DNA from: JAQGMJ01 sp036498945
GTDB taxonomy: Bacteria; Pseudomonadota; Gammaproteobacteria; Burkholderiales; JAEUOS01
NCBI GenBank assembly: GCA_036498945.1
Contig: DASYEQ010000031.1
Location: 50,048 to 114,047 of the forward strand
Length of the DNA: 64,000 nt
Reading direction: 5' to 3'
Positions within the stretch are counted from its first letter, which is position 1; every line of letters begins with the position of its first letter. A program made the translations under genes and the position numbers. The notes below the pieces were generated by a model. It was not told the origin of the DNA. It worked only from the letters and a program-made list of their open reading frames with translations, and made no database searches. This document shows positions 35,595 to 42,670 of the stretch, piece after piece.

Positions 35595-36605
35595 TCAGCC
35601 GGCGATTTTCAGGCCCAGCTTGTCCAGCAGTTCGCGGTCGCGCTGCGCTTCCGGGTTGCCGGTGGTGAGCAGCTTGTCGCCGTAGAAAATCGAGTTGGCG
35701 CCGGCCAGGAAACACAGGGCCTGCACCGCTTCGCCCATCTGCTGGCGCCCGGCGGACAGGCGCACCATCGCTTTGGGCATGGTGATGCGCGTGGCGGCAA
35801 TCGTACGCACGAATTCCAGCGGATCGAGCGCCGCGGTGCCGTGCAACGGCGTGCCCTCGACTTGCACCAGGTTATTGATCGGCACGCTCTCCGGGTAGGG
35901 ATCGAGATTGGCCAGTTGCGCGATCAGGCCGGCGCGCTCCCGACGCGACTCGCCCATGCCGACGATGCCGCCGCAGCAGACATTGAGGCCGGCGCCCTGC
36001 ACGCGCCCCAGGGTATCGAGGCGGTCCTGGTACTGGCGGGTGCTGACGATGTCGCCGTAGAACTCGGGGGCGGTATCGAGATTGTGATTGTAGAAGTCCA
36101 GTCCGGCGTCTTTCAACTGCTCGGCCTGGCCGTGCTTCAGCATGCCCAGCGTAGCGCAGGTTTCCAGGCCCAGTGCCTTGACTTCGCGCACCATGTCGAG
36201 CACCGGCTCGAGGTCGCGCTCCTTCGGGCCGCGCCAGGCGGCGCCCATGCAGAAGCGTGTCGCCCCGCTTTCCTTGGCGGCGCGCGCGGCGGCCATCACT
36301 TCTTCCAGCGGCAGCAGCTTCTGGCTGGTGACGCCGGTGTCGTAGCGCGCGGCCTGCGGGCAATAGCCGCAGTCTTCCGGGCAGCCGCCGGTCTTGATCG
36401 ATAGCAGGGTGGACAGCTGCACCTGGTTGGCCGGCTGGTGCTCGCGATGCGCTGCCATCGCGCGGGCCATCAGGTCGGCGAACGGCAGGTCGAGCAATTC
36501 CTCGATGGCCTTGATGCTCCAGCGCTGATTGTCGTCCCGGGCTTTGAGCGGGAGGGAGACGGTAGTGATGGAAGCAGTGGAGGGAGCGGAAGTTGCGGTG
36601 GTCAC
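35595..36605 (-). CDS. bioB: Biotin synthase
   Basis: Radical-SAM enzyme that inserts sulfur into dethiobiotin. The [4Fe-4S] motif is CPEDCGYC (CxxxCxxC), followed by the [2Fe-2S] ligand Cys residues, with YNHNLDT and NLLVQVEGTPL-type blocks (here PINNLVQVEGTPL). I start it at GTG (36605), which has AGGA upstream and gives 336 residues, the usual length; an alternative GTG at 36653 would give 352. No other bio genes adjoin. Confidence 0.93.
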   Translation of the reverse strand: MTTATSAPSTASITTVSLPLKARDDNQRWSIKAIEELLDLPFADLMARAMAAHREHQPANQVQLSTLLSIKTGGCPEDCGYCPQAARYDTGVTSQKLLPLEEVMAAARAAKESGATRFCMGAAWRGPKERDLEPVLDMVREVKALGLETCATLGMLKHGQAEQLKDAGLDFYNHNLDTAPEFYGDIVSTRQYQDRLDTLGRVQGAGLNVCCGGIVGMGESRRERAGLIAQLANLDPYPESVPINNLVQVEGTPLHGTAALDPLEFVRTIAATRITMPKAMVRLSAGRQQMGEAVQALCFLAGANSIFYGDKLLTTGNPEAQRDRELLDKLGLKIAG

Positions 36606-36817
36606 GAGCGGGTTTCCTGCGAACAACGGAGAAGCCCGCATTTTAGTCCACACGCCTCGATTCGCCGTTTTGCGACGGCCCGGCGCATTCCTACGGGGAA
36701 ATCAGCATGCGCCGACATTGCGGTCTAGGGCTGTCCGACAGGTCTTCCAGGGGCGGATTTCTACACTGGCGACACTGATTTCTTCAGTCCCTAGTCCACG
36801 TTTTAGAGGAGTCCGTC

Positions 36818-37210
36818 ATGTTCATGCCCCGCAACCAAACGCGCCGTCTCGGCTACATCGCCATGGTCGCCATCGGCGGCTTCCTGAGCTTCTCCGCCCT
36901 CGCCGCCGATTCCGGCGCGCGCGCCACCTATCGTTCGGATGTCGCCTTCTGCAAGAGCGGCCAGTCGCAGCAGGACTACGCCACCTGCATGCGCGAAGCC
37001 GGCGCCGCCCTGCAGCAGAACCAGGAACTGCACACCGCGCCGCCCGCCGTCCTGGCGCAGAACTCCGAGGACCGCTGTTCCGCCCTGCAAGGCGAAAACA
37101 AGCAGGCTTGCGAGGCCCGCATGGAAGGCATGGGCACCACCGAAGGCAGCGTTGCCGGTGGTGGCGTGCTGCGCGAGTTGACCATCGTCGAGCCGGCCCG
37201 CCCGCAGTAA
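36818..37210 (+). CDS. Small exported hypothetical protein with four cysteines
   Basis: A 130-residue protein with an N-terminal signal region (MFMPRNQTRRLGYIAMVAIGGFLSFSALA). The mature part has Cys residues in AFCKSG, TCMREAG, DRCSALQ and QACEARM. Four evenly spread cysteines in a periplasmic protein suggest two disulfides in a small helical fold. AGAGGAG precedes the ATG. I do not recognise a family. It ends just before a strong bidirectional terminator that separates it from ybiB. Confidence 0.75.
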   Translation: MFMPRNQTRRLGYIAMVAIGGFLSFSALAADSGARATYRSDVAFCKSGQSQQDYATCMREAGAALQQNQELHTAPPAVLAQNSEDRCSALQGENKQACEARMEGMGTTEGSVAGGGVLRELTIVEPARPQ

Positions 37211-37226
37211 GTAAGCTCGATCGATG

Positions 37227-37276
37227 AAGGGCCCTGCGCAATTCCGCCAGCAGCGGAATTGCGCAGGGCCCTTTTT
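37227..37276. terminator. Bidirectional intrinsic terminator
   Basis: A perfect 20-bp stem, AAGGGCCCTGCGCAATTCCG (37227-37246) with its complement at 37254-37273, around a 7-nt loop CCAGCAG, with T runs on both strands. It lies between the convergent small-protein gene and ybiB, so it ends both transcripts. Confidence 0.92.
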
Positions 37277-37297
37277 GTATGGCAGGTCTTGCGCTTT

Positions 37298-38293
37298 TTA
37301 CGCCGCCAGCGGCAGGCGCGCCTTGACCGCGGCTAGCGCCTTGGCCTGGGCGAAGTCGGCGGTGTAGCCGGCGCCATAGATGCAGCAGGCGAACTGGTTG
37401 ACGATGGGCAGGGGCACCGGGTGCTCGCCTTCCAGGGTTTCGCGGATCCATTGCGCGGTGGTGCGGGCGTCGCTTTCTTCCGGAATGTGCGGCAGGTTCT
37501 TGATCACCCCGTGCTCGGCTTCGAACAGCACCTCGGTTGCACCGCCGTGGAAGTACTCGATCTGCGGGCGGCGCTTGGGATTGGCGAATGCCTCTCCCTC
37601 GGTGCCGCGCATCAGGAGCGCGCTGCCGGGCGCCTGGGCGAAGAATTCGCGCAGCTTGGTGGCGTAGGCCGGGTGGGTGACGCTCACCATGCGCAGCCCA
37701 CCGCCTGAGGGCGAAGCGGAAAACGGGTCGGCCAGCTTGGCTACGGTATGCGCGGAGTTGCGCACGCCGAGGCGGTTGCGCAAGGCGAGCAGGTTGGAAA
37801 GACCGGGGGCAAGTGCGCCAATCGGCACGAAGGCGACGCCTTCGGCATCCAGCGCTTCCTGCGCGCCGCGCTTGTTGGCCTGCGGCAGGATGCCGAGTTC
37901 ACGGAACACATAAGCGGCGGCGACGCGGCCTTCGCTCTCCAGCACGCCGTGGATCAACACCGGCACGCCGACGCGCTTGAGCAGCATTACCAACAGGGGC
38001 ATCAGGTTGGCCTGGCGGCGCGCGCCGTTGTAGCTGGGGATGATCACCGGGCGCATGCCTTCGCCCGGCGGCTTCAGTTGCTCGATGCGCTCGTCCAGCG
38101 CGGCGCAAAAGCCCAGCACTTCGGAAAGGGATTCGCCCTTGTAACGCAGCGACAGCAGGATGGCGCCCAGTTCCAGGTCGGGCACGCCGCCGTCGAGCAT
38201 GGCGCCGAACAGTTTCTTGGCGTCGTCATAGGGAAGATCGCGGGCGGCGTGCTCACCGCGGCCGATCTCCTTGAGGTAGGTTGCGTAGCTCAT
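37298..38293 (-). CDS. ybiB: YbiB-family protein (anthranilate phosphoribosyltransferase-like, DNA-binding)
   Basis: A 331-residue member of the YbiB (TrpD2) family, which shares the TrpD fold but in E. coli binds nucleic acids rather than making phosphoribosylanthranilate. It has MSYATYLKEIGRG, the family's helical N-terminal domain, and SYNGARRQANLMPLLVMLLKRVGVPVLIHG, but lacks the canonical PRPP-binding GTGGD. The ATG at 38293 overlaps the stop of a tiny upstream ORF (ATGA). It is probably co-transcribed with nasA and ends at the bidirectional terminator. Confidence 0.88.
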   Translation of the reverse strand: MSYATYLKEIGRGEHAARDLPYDDAKKLFGAMLDGGVPDLELGAILLSLRYKGESLSEVLGFCAALDERIEQLKPPGEGMRPVIIPSYNGARRQANLMPLLVMLLKRVGVPVLIHGVLESEGRVAAAYVFRELGILPQANKRGAQEALDAEGVAFVPIGALAPGLSNLLALRNRLGVRNSAHTVAKLADPFSASPSGGGLRMVSVTHPAYATKLREFFAQAPGSALLMRGTEGEAFANPKRRPQIEYFHGGATEVLFEAEHGVIKNLPHIPEESDARTTAQWIRETLEGEHPVPLPIVNQFACCIYGAGYTADFAQAKALAAVKARLPLAA

Positions 38294-38373
38294 ATCGTTT
38301 CCGCATTCTGCGAGGCGGGCCGCGGTACCAGGCACGGGCGGCCGATCTCCTTGAGGTAGGTGGCGTCGCTCAT
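38290..38373 (-). CDS. 27-residue upstream ORF duplicating the start of ybiB
   Basis: It begins with MSDATYLKEIGR, nearly identical to the first twelve residues of YbiB (MSYATYLKEIGR), then diverges to a Pro/Arg-rich tail and stops at a TGA overlapping the ybiB ATG. The similarity at DNA level spans about 34 bp (38262-38293 against 38340-38373), so this is a partial tandem duplication, offset by 80 bp and out of frame with ybiB. It may be a decoy, a coupling leader or a relic; translation is unproven. Confidence 0.5.
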   Translation of the reverse strand: MSDATYLKEIGRPCLVPRPASQNAETI

Positions 38374-38462
38374 GCGTGTTCCAGTCGCGGCAGCGCCAGG
38401 TCGGCGAGGGGCCGCGGCCATACCGCATGGGGTTTTGGGGTGAATATTCTGCTTGCGATCAT
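38370..38462 (-). CDS. 30-residue small ORF with perfect Shine-Dalgarno after nasA
   Basis: Downstream of the nasA stop, AAGGAGG (38468-38474) lies 5 nt before an ATG at 38462. The 30-codon ORF starts MIASRIFTPKPHAVWPRPL and ends in LEHA, with TGA overlapping the next ATG (ATGA). It is basic and Pro-rich, with no membrane segment. The Shine-Dalgarno sequence is the best in the neighbourhood, which argues for real translation. I do not recognise the peptide. It would be expressed with nasA. Confidence 0.6.
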   Translation of the reverse strand: MIASRIFTPKPHAVWPRPLADLALPRLEHA

Positions 38463-38483
38463 CGAGGCCTCCTTGGGCTGAAT

Positions 38484-41258
38484 CTACGCGGCTTGTGGCA
38501 AGATCCGCGCCGCCTCGCTGGAAGCGCTGGTAGCGAGGCCAATGATACGCTTGACCTCGGGCACGCAGGAGCCGCAGGAGGTGCCGCACTTGCGCTTCGC
38601 CTGGCAGGCGGCGAAGTCCAGCCCGGCGGCGGCATCGGCGCGGATTTCGTTTTCCGACACGTTCAGGCAGTTGCACACGACTCTCCCGCGCGCGAGCGAG
38701 CCTTGCGGCGGACTGGAGACCGGCGCGAGTATCCACGGGCGCACCGCTTCGAGGCTGGCGCCCTCCAGCATCATGCTCTTGAGCCAGTCGGCGGCGGCGG
38801 TCTCGCCCGAGAGGCAGACGCTGGTCATCACGCCGTCGTCGATGCGCGCGGTTTTTTCGACGCGGCGACGCGCATCGACATAGCGCATCACGCGCGCCGG
38901 TTCGGTGAGTTCGAGCAGGCGGTCGATTTCATCCAGCACCGCGTCGGGCACGGTCTGCGCCGCGTAGCCGCGCAGGCTTACCAGGGTGTCGTCGCGGCCG
39001 GCCAGGGTGACGGTGGCGTAATCGAAGCGCTGCATCAGCGGCTTCAAGGCTTCGGTGAGGCGGGCGGCCTGCGCCGCATCGGCATGAAGGCGCATCGCCA
39101 CTACGCGGTGCGGTAGCTGTACCGGCTTCACCTCGATGGCGGCGGCCTTGAGTTCGGGCTGCTTGGAGTAGGGGTCGAAGGCCGGTGTGGTGAGCGCATT
39201 GACGCCGGCGCCACGCATGAACTGGCTGCCCCAGTGCATCGGCATGAAGGCCTGGCCCGGGCGCACGCTGTCGCTGGCTTCCACGCGTACGATGAACTTG
39301 CCGCGGCGCGAGCTGATTTCTGCCAAGTCACCGGGCGCGAGCCTGCGGCGCGCGAGGTCGGCCGCATCCATCGACAGAAGCGGTTCTTCAACGTGACTGA
39401 ACAGGCGCGGCACCTGGCCGGTGCGGCTCATGCCGTGCCAGTGGTCGCGCAGGCGCCCGGTGGTCAGTGCCAGCGGGTAAGCGGTGCTGACCGGCTCATG
39501 CACATCGGCGTGCGGCGTGACGACAAAGCGCGCGCGGCCGTCCGCCGTGGGAAAGCGGCCATCGGCGTACAGGCGCTGCCGGCCGACGGACTCGCCTTCC
39601 GGCAGCGGCCATTGCTGCGGGCCGCGTTCGGCGAGCATGGCGTAGGAGAGGCCGGTGATGTCGAGATCGCGCCCGCGCGTGCTTTCTCGGTGCTCGTTCC
39701 AGATGGCCTCGGGCGAGTCATGGCTGAACAACTGGCGCGCCAGTTCCTCGCGGCCCAGGGCCTTGCCCAGGCGCCGGGCGAACTCGACGCAGATGTCCCA
39801 GTCATGACGCGCCTGCCCGGGCGGCGGCACGGCGGGGTTGACGCGGGTGATGCGGCGCTCCGAATTGGTGACGGTGCCATGCTTTTCACCCCAAGTGGAG
39901 GCGGGCAGGAGCACGTCGGCGTAGGCAATGGTGTCGGTGTTGGCAAACGCTTCCTGCACCACCACCATCTCCGCATTATCCAGGGCTGCGCGTACGGCAT
40001 TCAAATCCGGCATGGATTGCGCGGGGTTGGTACAGGCGATCCACAATGCCTTGATCTCGCCGCGGCCCACGGCTTCAAACATTTCCACCGCGGTCTTGCC
40101 GGGTGTCGCGGGGACCTCGTTCACGCCCCAGAGCCGCGCCACTTCGGCGCGATGCTCCGGATTGCCCATGTCACGGTGCGCGGACAGCAGGTTGGCCAGG
40201 CCGCCGACTTCGCGCCCGCCCATCGCATTGGGCTGGCCGGTGAGCGAAAACGGCCCTGCGCCGGGCTTGCCGATCTGGCCGGTGGCCAGATGCAAATTGA
40301 TCAGCGCGGCATTGTTGTGGGTGCCGTGGGAGGACTGGTTCAGGCCCTGACAATACAAGGAGAGCGCCCCTTTGGCGCGGCCGAACCACAGCGCGGCCTG
40401 GCGGATGTCGGCTTCCGGCACGCCGCAGATGCGCGCGGCTGCGGCCGGCGTCATGTCGCGCACCGCTTCTTTCACGGCGTCAAAGCCGTTGGTGTGTTCG
40501 GCGATGTAGCGCGCGTCGGTCAGGCTTTCCCACATCAGGGTGTTCAGCATGGCGTTGAACAGCGCAATGTCGGTGCCCGGGAGGATTTGCAGGTGCAGGT
40601 CGGCCTCGCGCGCGGTGTCGGTCTTGCGCGGATCGACGACGATCACCTTGACGTCCGCCCGCTTGGCCCGCGCCTCTTCCAGCCGGCGGTACAGCACGGG
40701 GTGGGCATAGGCCATGTTGGAGCCGGCGATCAAAAGCACGTCGGCCAGTTCCAGGTCTTCGTAGCAGGCGGGCGGGGCGTCCGCGCCCAGGGTCTGCTTG
40801 TAGCCGGCGACCGCCGAACTCATGCACAGGCGCGAGTTGGTATCGACGTTGTTGGTGCCGATCAGGCCCTTGGCAAGCTTGTTGAAGACGTAATAGTCTT
40901 CAGTGAGCAACTGGCCGGAGATGTAGAAGCCGACGGCATCCGGCCCGTGTTCGCGGATCACCCGGGCGAAGGTGGCGGCGCAGGTGTCAAGCGCGGTCTC
41001 CCAATCGACGTTTTCCCTTGGCAGGTGCTTGCTGGCGCGCAATTGCGGCGTCAGCGCCCGGTTTTCCGGGCGCGCGCTCAGGTGCAGGGTGCCGCCTTTG
41101 GTGCACAGGCGGCCGAAATTGGCCGGATGGTCCGGGTCGCCGCGGACGCCGGAAATGCGCCGGCCGTCATGTTCGATGATCACGCCGCAGCCGACGCCAC
41201 AATAAGGGCAGGTGGAGCGGGTCTCGAACGGGGCCGGCAGGGGAGAAGCGATCGCCAT
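38484..41258 (-). CDS. nasA: Assimilatory nitrate reductase catalytic subunit
   Basis: Cytosolic molybdopterin (bis-MGD) enzyme that reduces nitrate to nitrite for nitrogen assimilation. It has 924 residues from the ATG at 41258. The N-terminal [4Fe-4S] ligands are in CPYCGVGCG and later LCTKGG. Molybdopterin-binding blocks (SRLCMSSAVAGYKQTLGADAPP; YCQGLNQSSHGTHNNAALINLHLATGQIGKPG) follow. The C terminus is a BFD-type [2Fe-2S] domain (VCNCLN, C862; CGTSCGSC). A sigma-54-type promoter and AGGAAA precede the start. No NasC-type electron donor or nitrate transporter is in the window. Confidence 0.94.
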   Translation of the reverse strand: MAIASPLPAPFETRSTCPYCGVGCGVIIEHDGRRISGVRGDPDHPANFGRLCTKGGTLHLSARPENRALTPQLRASKHLPRENVDWETALDTCAATFARVIREHGPDAVGFYISGQLLTEDYYVFNKLAKGLIGTNNVDTNSRLCMSSAVAGYKQTLGADAPPACYEDLELADVLLIAGSNMAYAHPVLYRRLEEARAKRADVKVIVVDPRKTDTAREADLHLQILPGTDIALFNAMLNTLMWESLTDARYIAEHTNGFDAVKEAVRDMTPAAAARICGVPEADIRQAALWFGRAKGALSLYCQGLNQSSHGTHNNAALINLHLATGQIGKPGAGPFSLTGQPNAMGGREVGGLANLLSAHRDMGNPEHRAEVARLWGVNEVPATPGKTAVEMFEAVGRGEIKALWIACTNPAQSMPDLNAVRAALDNAEMVVVQEAFANTDTIAYADVLLPASTWGEKHGTVTNSERRITRVNPAVPPPGQARHDWDICVEFARRLGKALGREELARQLFSHDSPEAIWNEHRESTRGRDLDITGLSYAMLAERGPQQWPLPEGESVGRQRLYADGRFPTADGRARFVVTPHADVHEPVSTAYPLALTTGRLRDHWHGMSRTGQVPRLFSHVEEPLLSMDAADLARRRLAPGDLAEISSRRGKFIVRVEASDSVRPGQAFMPMHWGSQFMRGAGVNALTTPAFDPYSKQPELKAAAIEVKPVQLPHRVVAMRLHADAAQAARLTEALKPLMQRFDYATVTLAGRDDTLVSLRGYAAQTVPDAVLDEIDRLLELTEPARVMRYVDARRRVEKTARIDDGVMTSVCLSGETAAADWLKSMMLEGASLEAVRPWILAPVSSPPQGSLARGRVVCNCLNVSENEIRADAAAGLDFAACQAKRKCGTSCGSCVPEVKRIIGLATSASSEAARILPQAA

Positions 41259-41288
41259 TGAAAGTTTCCTGGTCTCGCCCGGGCTTAC

Positions 41289-41303
41289 GCAACAGCCATG
41301 CCA
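41289..41303 (-). promoter_or_regulatory. Sigma-54 promoter for nasA
   Basis: Read leftward, TGGCAT-GGCTG-TTGC has GG and GC exactly 12 bp apart, as in the -24/-12 consensus TGGCAC-n5-TTGC. Initiation about 12 bp downstream would give a leader of about 20 nt to the nasA ATG, with its Shine-Dalgarno sequence inside. No NtrC site is evident upstream on this side. Confidence 0.65.
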
Positions 41304-41325
41304 GCGTGCCAGGGCGCCTCGCCCC

Positions 41326-41346
41326 ACAAAAGGTCAAATCTTTTGT
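41326..41346. promoter_or_regulatory. Inverted repeat between nasA and the 80-residue ORF
   Basis: ACAAAAG-n7-CTTTTGT (41326-41346) is a perfect dyad with a 21-bp span, typical of a dimeric regulator site. It lies between divergent nasA and the small gene at 41402, upstream of the nasA sigma-54 promoter. Its regulator is unknown; a hairpin in an upstream leader is the alternative. Confidence 0.35.
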
Positions 41347-41401
41347 ACACTCCAGCACGGGAAATCCAAAGCAGCCCAGCAAGAAAAAGGGAGAAGGCCG
41401 C

Positions 41402-41644
41402 ATGTTTGCCATTGTGTATAAGGAAGACCGGGTTCCGATGTGTGCACGCCTGAGGGAAAACGGGCCGGATGCCATCGTCACCTGGGACAGCGATGCCAAG
41501 GCCAAGGCCTTTCTGGAATCGAAGGGTGGCGAGTTCGTTTCCGCCTATGACGTGGTGGCCATCAGCGATGACAGCCTGAAAGATATGGCAGGTGTGCTCG
41601 GCATCAAAGAAGAAGAAATCGAACTGATTCCTTTTCCTTCCTGA
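41402..41644 (+). CDS. 80-residue conserved-looking hypothetical protein
   Basis: A small acidic protein starting MFAIVYKEDRVPMCARLREN and ending EEEIELIPFPS, with AAGGGAGAAGGCC upstream of the ATG as a good ribosome-binding site. No signal peptide or membrane segment is seen; the pattern suggests an alpha/beta fold. It stands alone between nasA and the cobA-nirBD operon, and could belong to nitrogen regulation by position. I do not recognise a family. Confidence 0.7.
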   Translation: MFAIVYKEDRVPMCARLRENGPDAIVTWDSDAKAKAFLESKGGEFVSAYDVVAISDDSLKDMAGVLGIKEEEIELIPFPS

Positions 41645-41685
41645 AACAGTTTTTAACGCGCCGCTTCGTCACGGCGCTAAAGCGG

Positions 41686-41719
41686 TGCACTTCATGTTGC
41701 ATTGCACAGTGGTGGTGCG
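41686..41719 (+). promoter_or_regulatory. NtrC-like enhancer ahead of cobA-nirBD
   Basis: TGCACAGTGGTGGTGCG (41703-41719) matches the 17-bp NtrC consensus (TGCAC...TGGTGCA) at 11 key positions. A second TGCAC half-site lies at 41686-41690, with a degenerate partner. The main site is about 65 to 80 bp upstream of the -24 element, a typical enhancer distance for sigma-54 promoters. Confidence 0.6.
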
Positions 41720-41781
41720 GCAAGGGCGCGAGCCCGGCCTTTCATCTCGTCTGCCGCCTCTGAAAGCCGCTGTGTAGCCGC

Positions 41782-41797
41782 TGGCATACCGCTTGCA
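41782..41797 (+). promoter_or_regulatory. Sigma-54 promoter for cobA-nirB-nirD
   Basis: TGGCATACCGCTTGCA has GG and GC 12 bp apart, in line with the -24/-12 consensus. It lies 37 bp before the cobA ATG, so a start about 12 bp downstream would give a leader of about 26 nt that contains the GGGAG ribosome-binding site. The gene for sigma-54 itself is at 60.9-62.3 kb. Confidence 0.75.
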
Positions 41798-41833
41798 ATA
41801 AGCACTTCCGTGAGGTCTATGCGGGAGTGAAAC

Positions 41834-42625
41834 ATGACGCGGACTGGCCTTGTCGGCAACGGCGCCGGTTTGGTGTATCTGGTGGGAGCGGGACCGGGCG
41901 ATCCGGAACTGCTTACCTTGAAAGCGGTGCGCGCGCTCGCGCGCGCCGATGTGGTGCTGATCGACGATCTCGTCAATCGCGCGGTGCTGGAACACGCGCG
42001 GGCCGGCGCGCGCATCATCGAAGTGGGCAAGCGAGGCGGCTGCAAATCGACGCCGCAAGCCTTTATCCAGCGACTCATGCTCAGATTGGCGCGCAACGGC
42101 CACGTGGTGGCGCGCGTCAAGGGCGGCGACCCCTTCATGTTCGGCCGTGGCGGCGAGGAAATCGAAGCCTTGCGCGCGGCCGGTGTCCCCTATGAAGTGA
42201 TCAGCGGGGTCACCGCCGGCATCGCGGTACCGGCGGCGCTCGGCATCCCGGTCACGCATCGTGCGCACGCGGTGGGCGTCACTTTCGTCACCGGCCACAC
42301 GCAGGACGGTGGCGGCCCCGACTGGCGGGCCCTGGCGCGCACCGGCACCACTCTGGTGATTTATATGGGTATGGCGAATCTGCCGCGCATTTGCGCGGCT
42401 TTGCTGGAAGCAGGCATGCGCGCGGACATGCCGGCAGCGGCGATCCAGTCCGGCACGCTGGCTACGCAAAGGCAGGCGGTGGCGACGCTCGCCACCCTCG
42501 AGCAAGCCGTGGCGTGTGAACGTCTGGGGAGTCCGGCCATCCTGGTGATCGGCGAGGTGGCAGCGCTGGCGCAAGTGCGGCAACAGGCGGCGCAACAGAT
42601 ACAGGGAAGCCGGCTTGCCGCGTAA
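41834..42625 (+). CDS. cobA: Uroporphyrinogen-III C-methyltransferase (SUMT)
   Basis: SAM-dependent methyltransferase, 263 residues, that makes precorrin-2 on the way to siroheme. LVGAGPGDPELLTLKAVRAL is the N-terminal signature. VKGGDPFMFGRGGEE and GVTAGIAVPAALGIPVTHR also fit the family. It lacks the CysG oxidase/ferrochelatase part, so that step is done elsewhere. Placing it ahead of nirB supplies siroheme to nitrite reductase. It follows a sigma-54 promoter. Confidence 0.94.
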   Translation: MTRTGLVGNGAGLVYLVGAGPGDPELLTLKAVRALARADVVLIDDLVNRAVLEHARAGARIIEVGKRGGCKSTPQAFIQRLMLRLARNGHVVARVKGGDPFMFGRGGEEIEALRAAGVPYEVISGVTAGIAVPAALGIPVTHRAHAVGVTFVTGHTQDGGGPDWRALARTGTTLVIYMGMANLPRICAALLEAGMRADMPAAAIQSGTLATQRQAVATLATLEQAVACERLGSPAILVIGEVAALAQVRQQAAQQIQGSRLAA

Positions 42626-42670
42626 GCGACGGGCCATCGAATCATTTATCAGCCTGCAACGGAAATTCCC

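Noticed and set aside
38290..38736. A 148-codon leftward ORF upstream of ybiB, overlapping nasA
   Set aside because: Its upstream part overlaps the nasA end in another frame and is Arg-rich; only its last 27 codons (MSDATYL...) have a plausible independent start.
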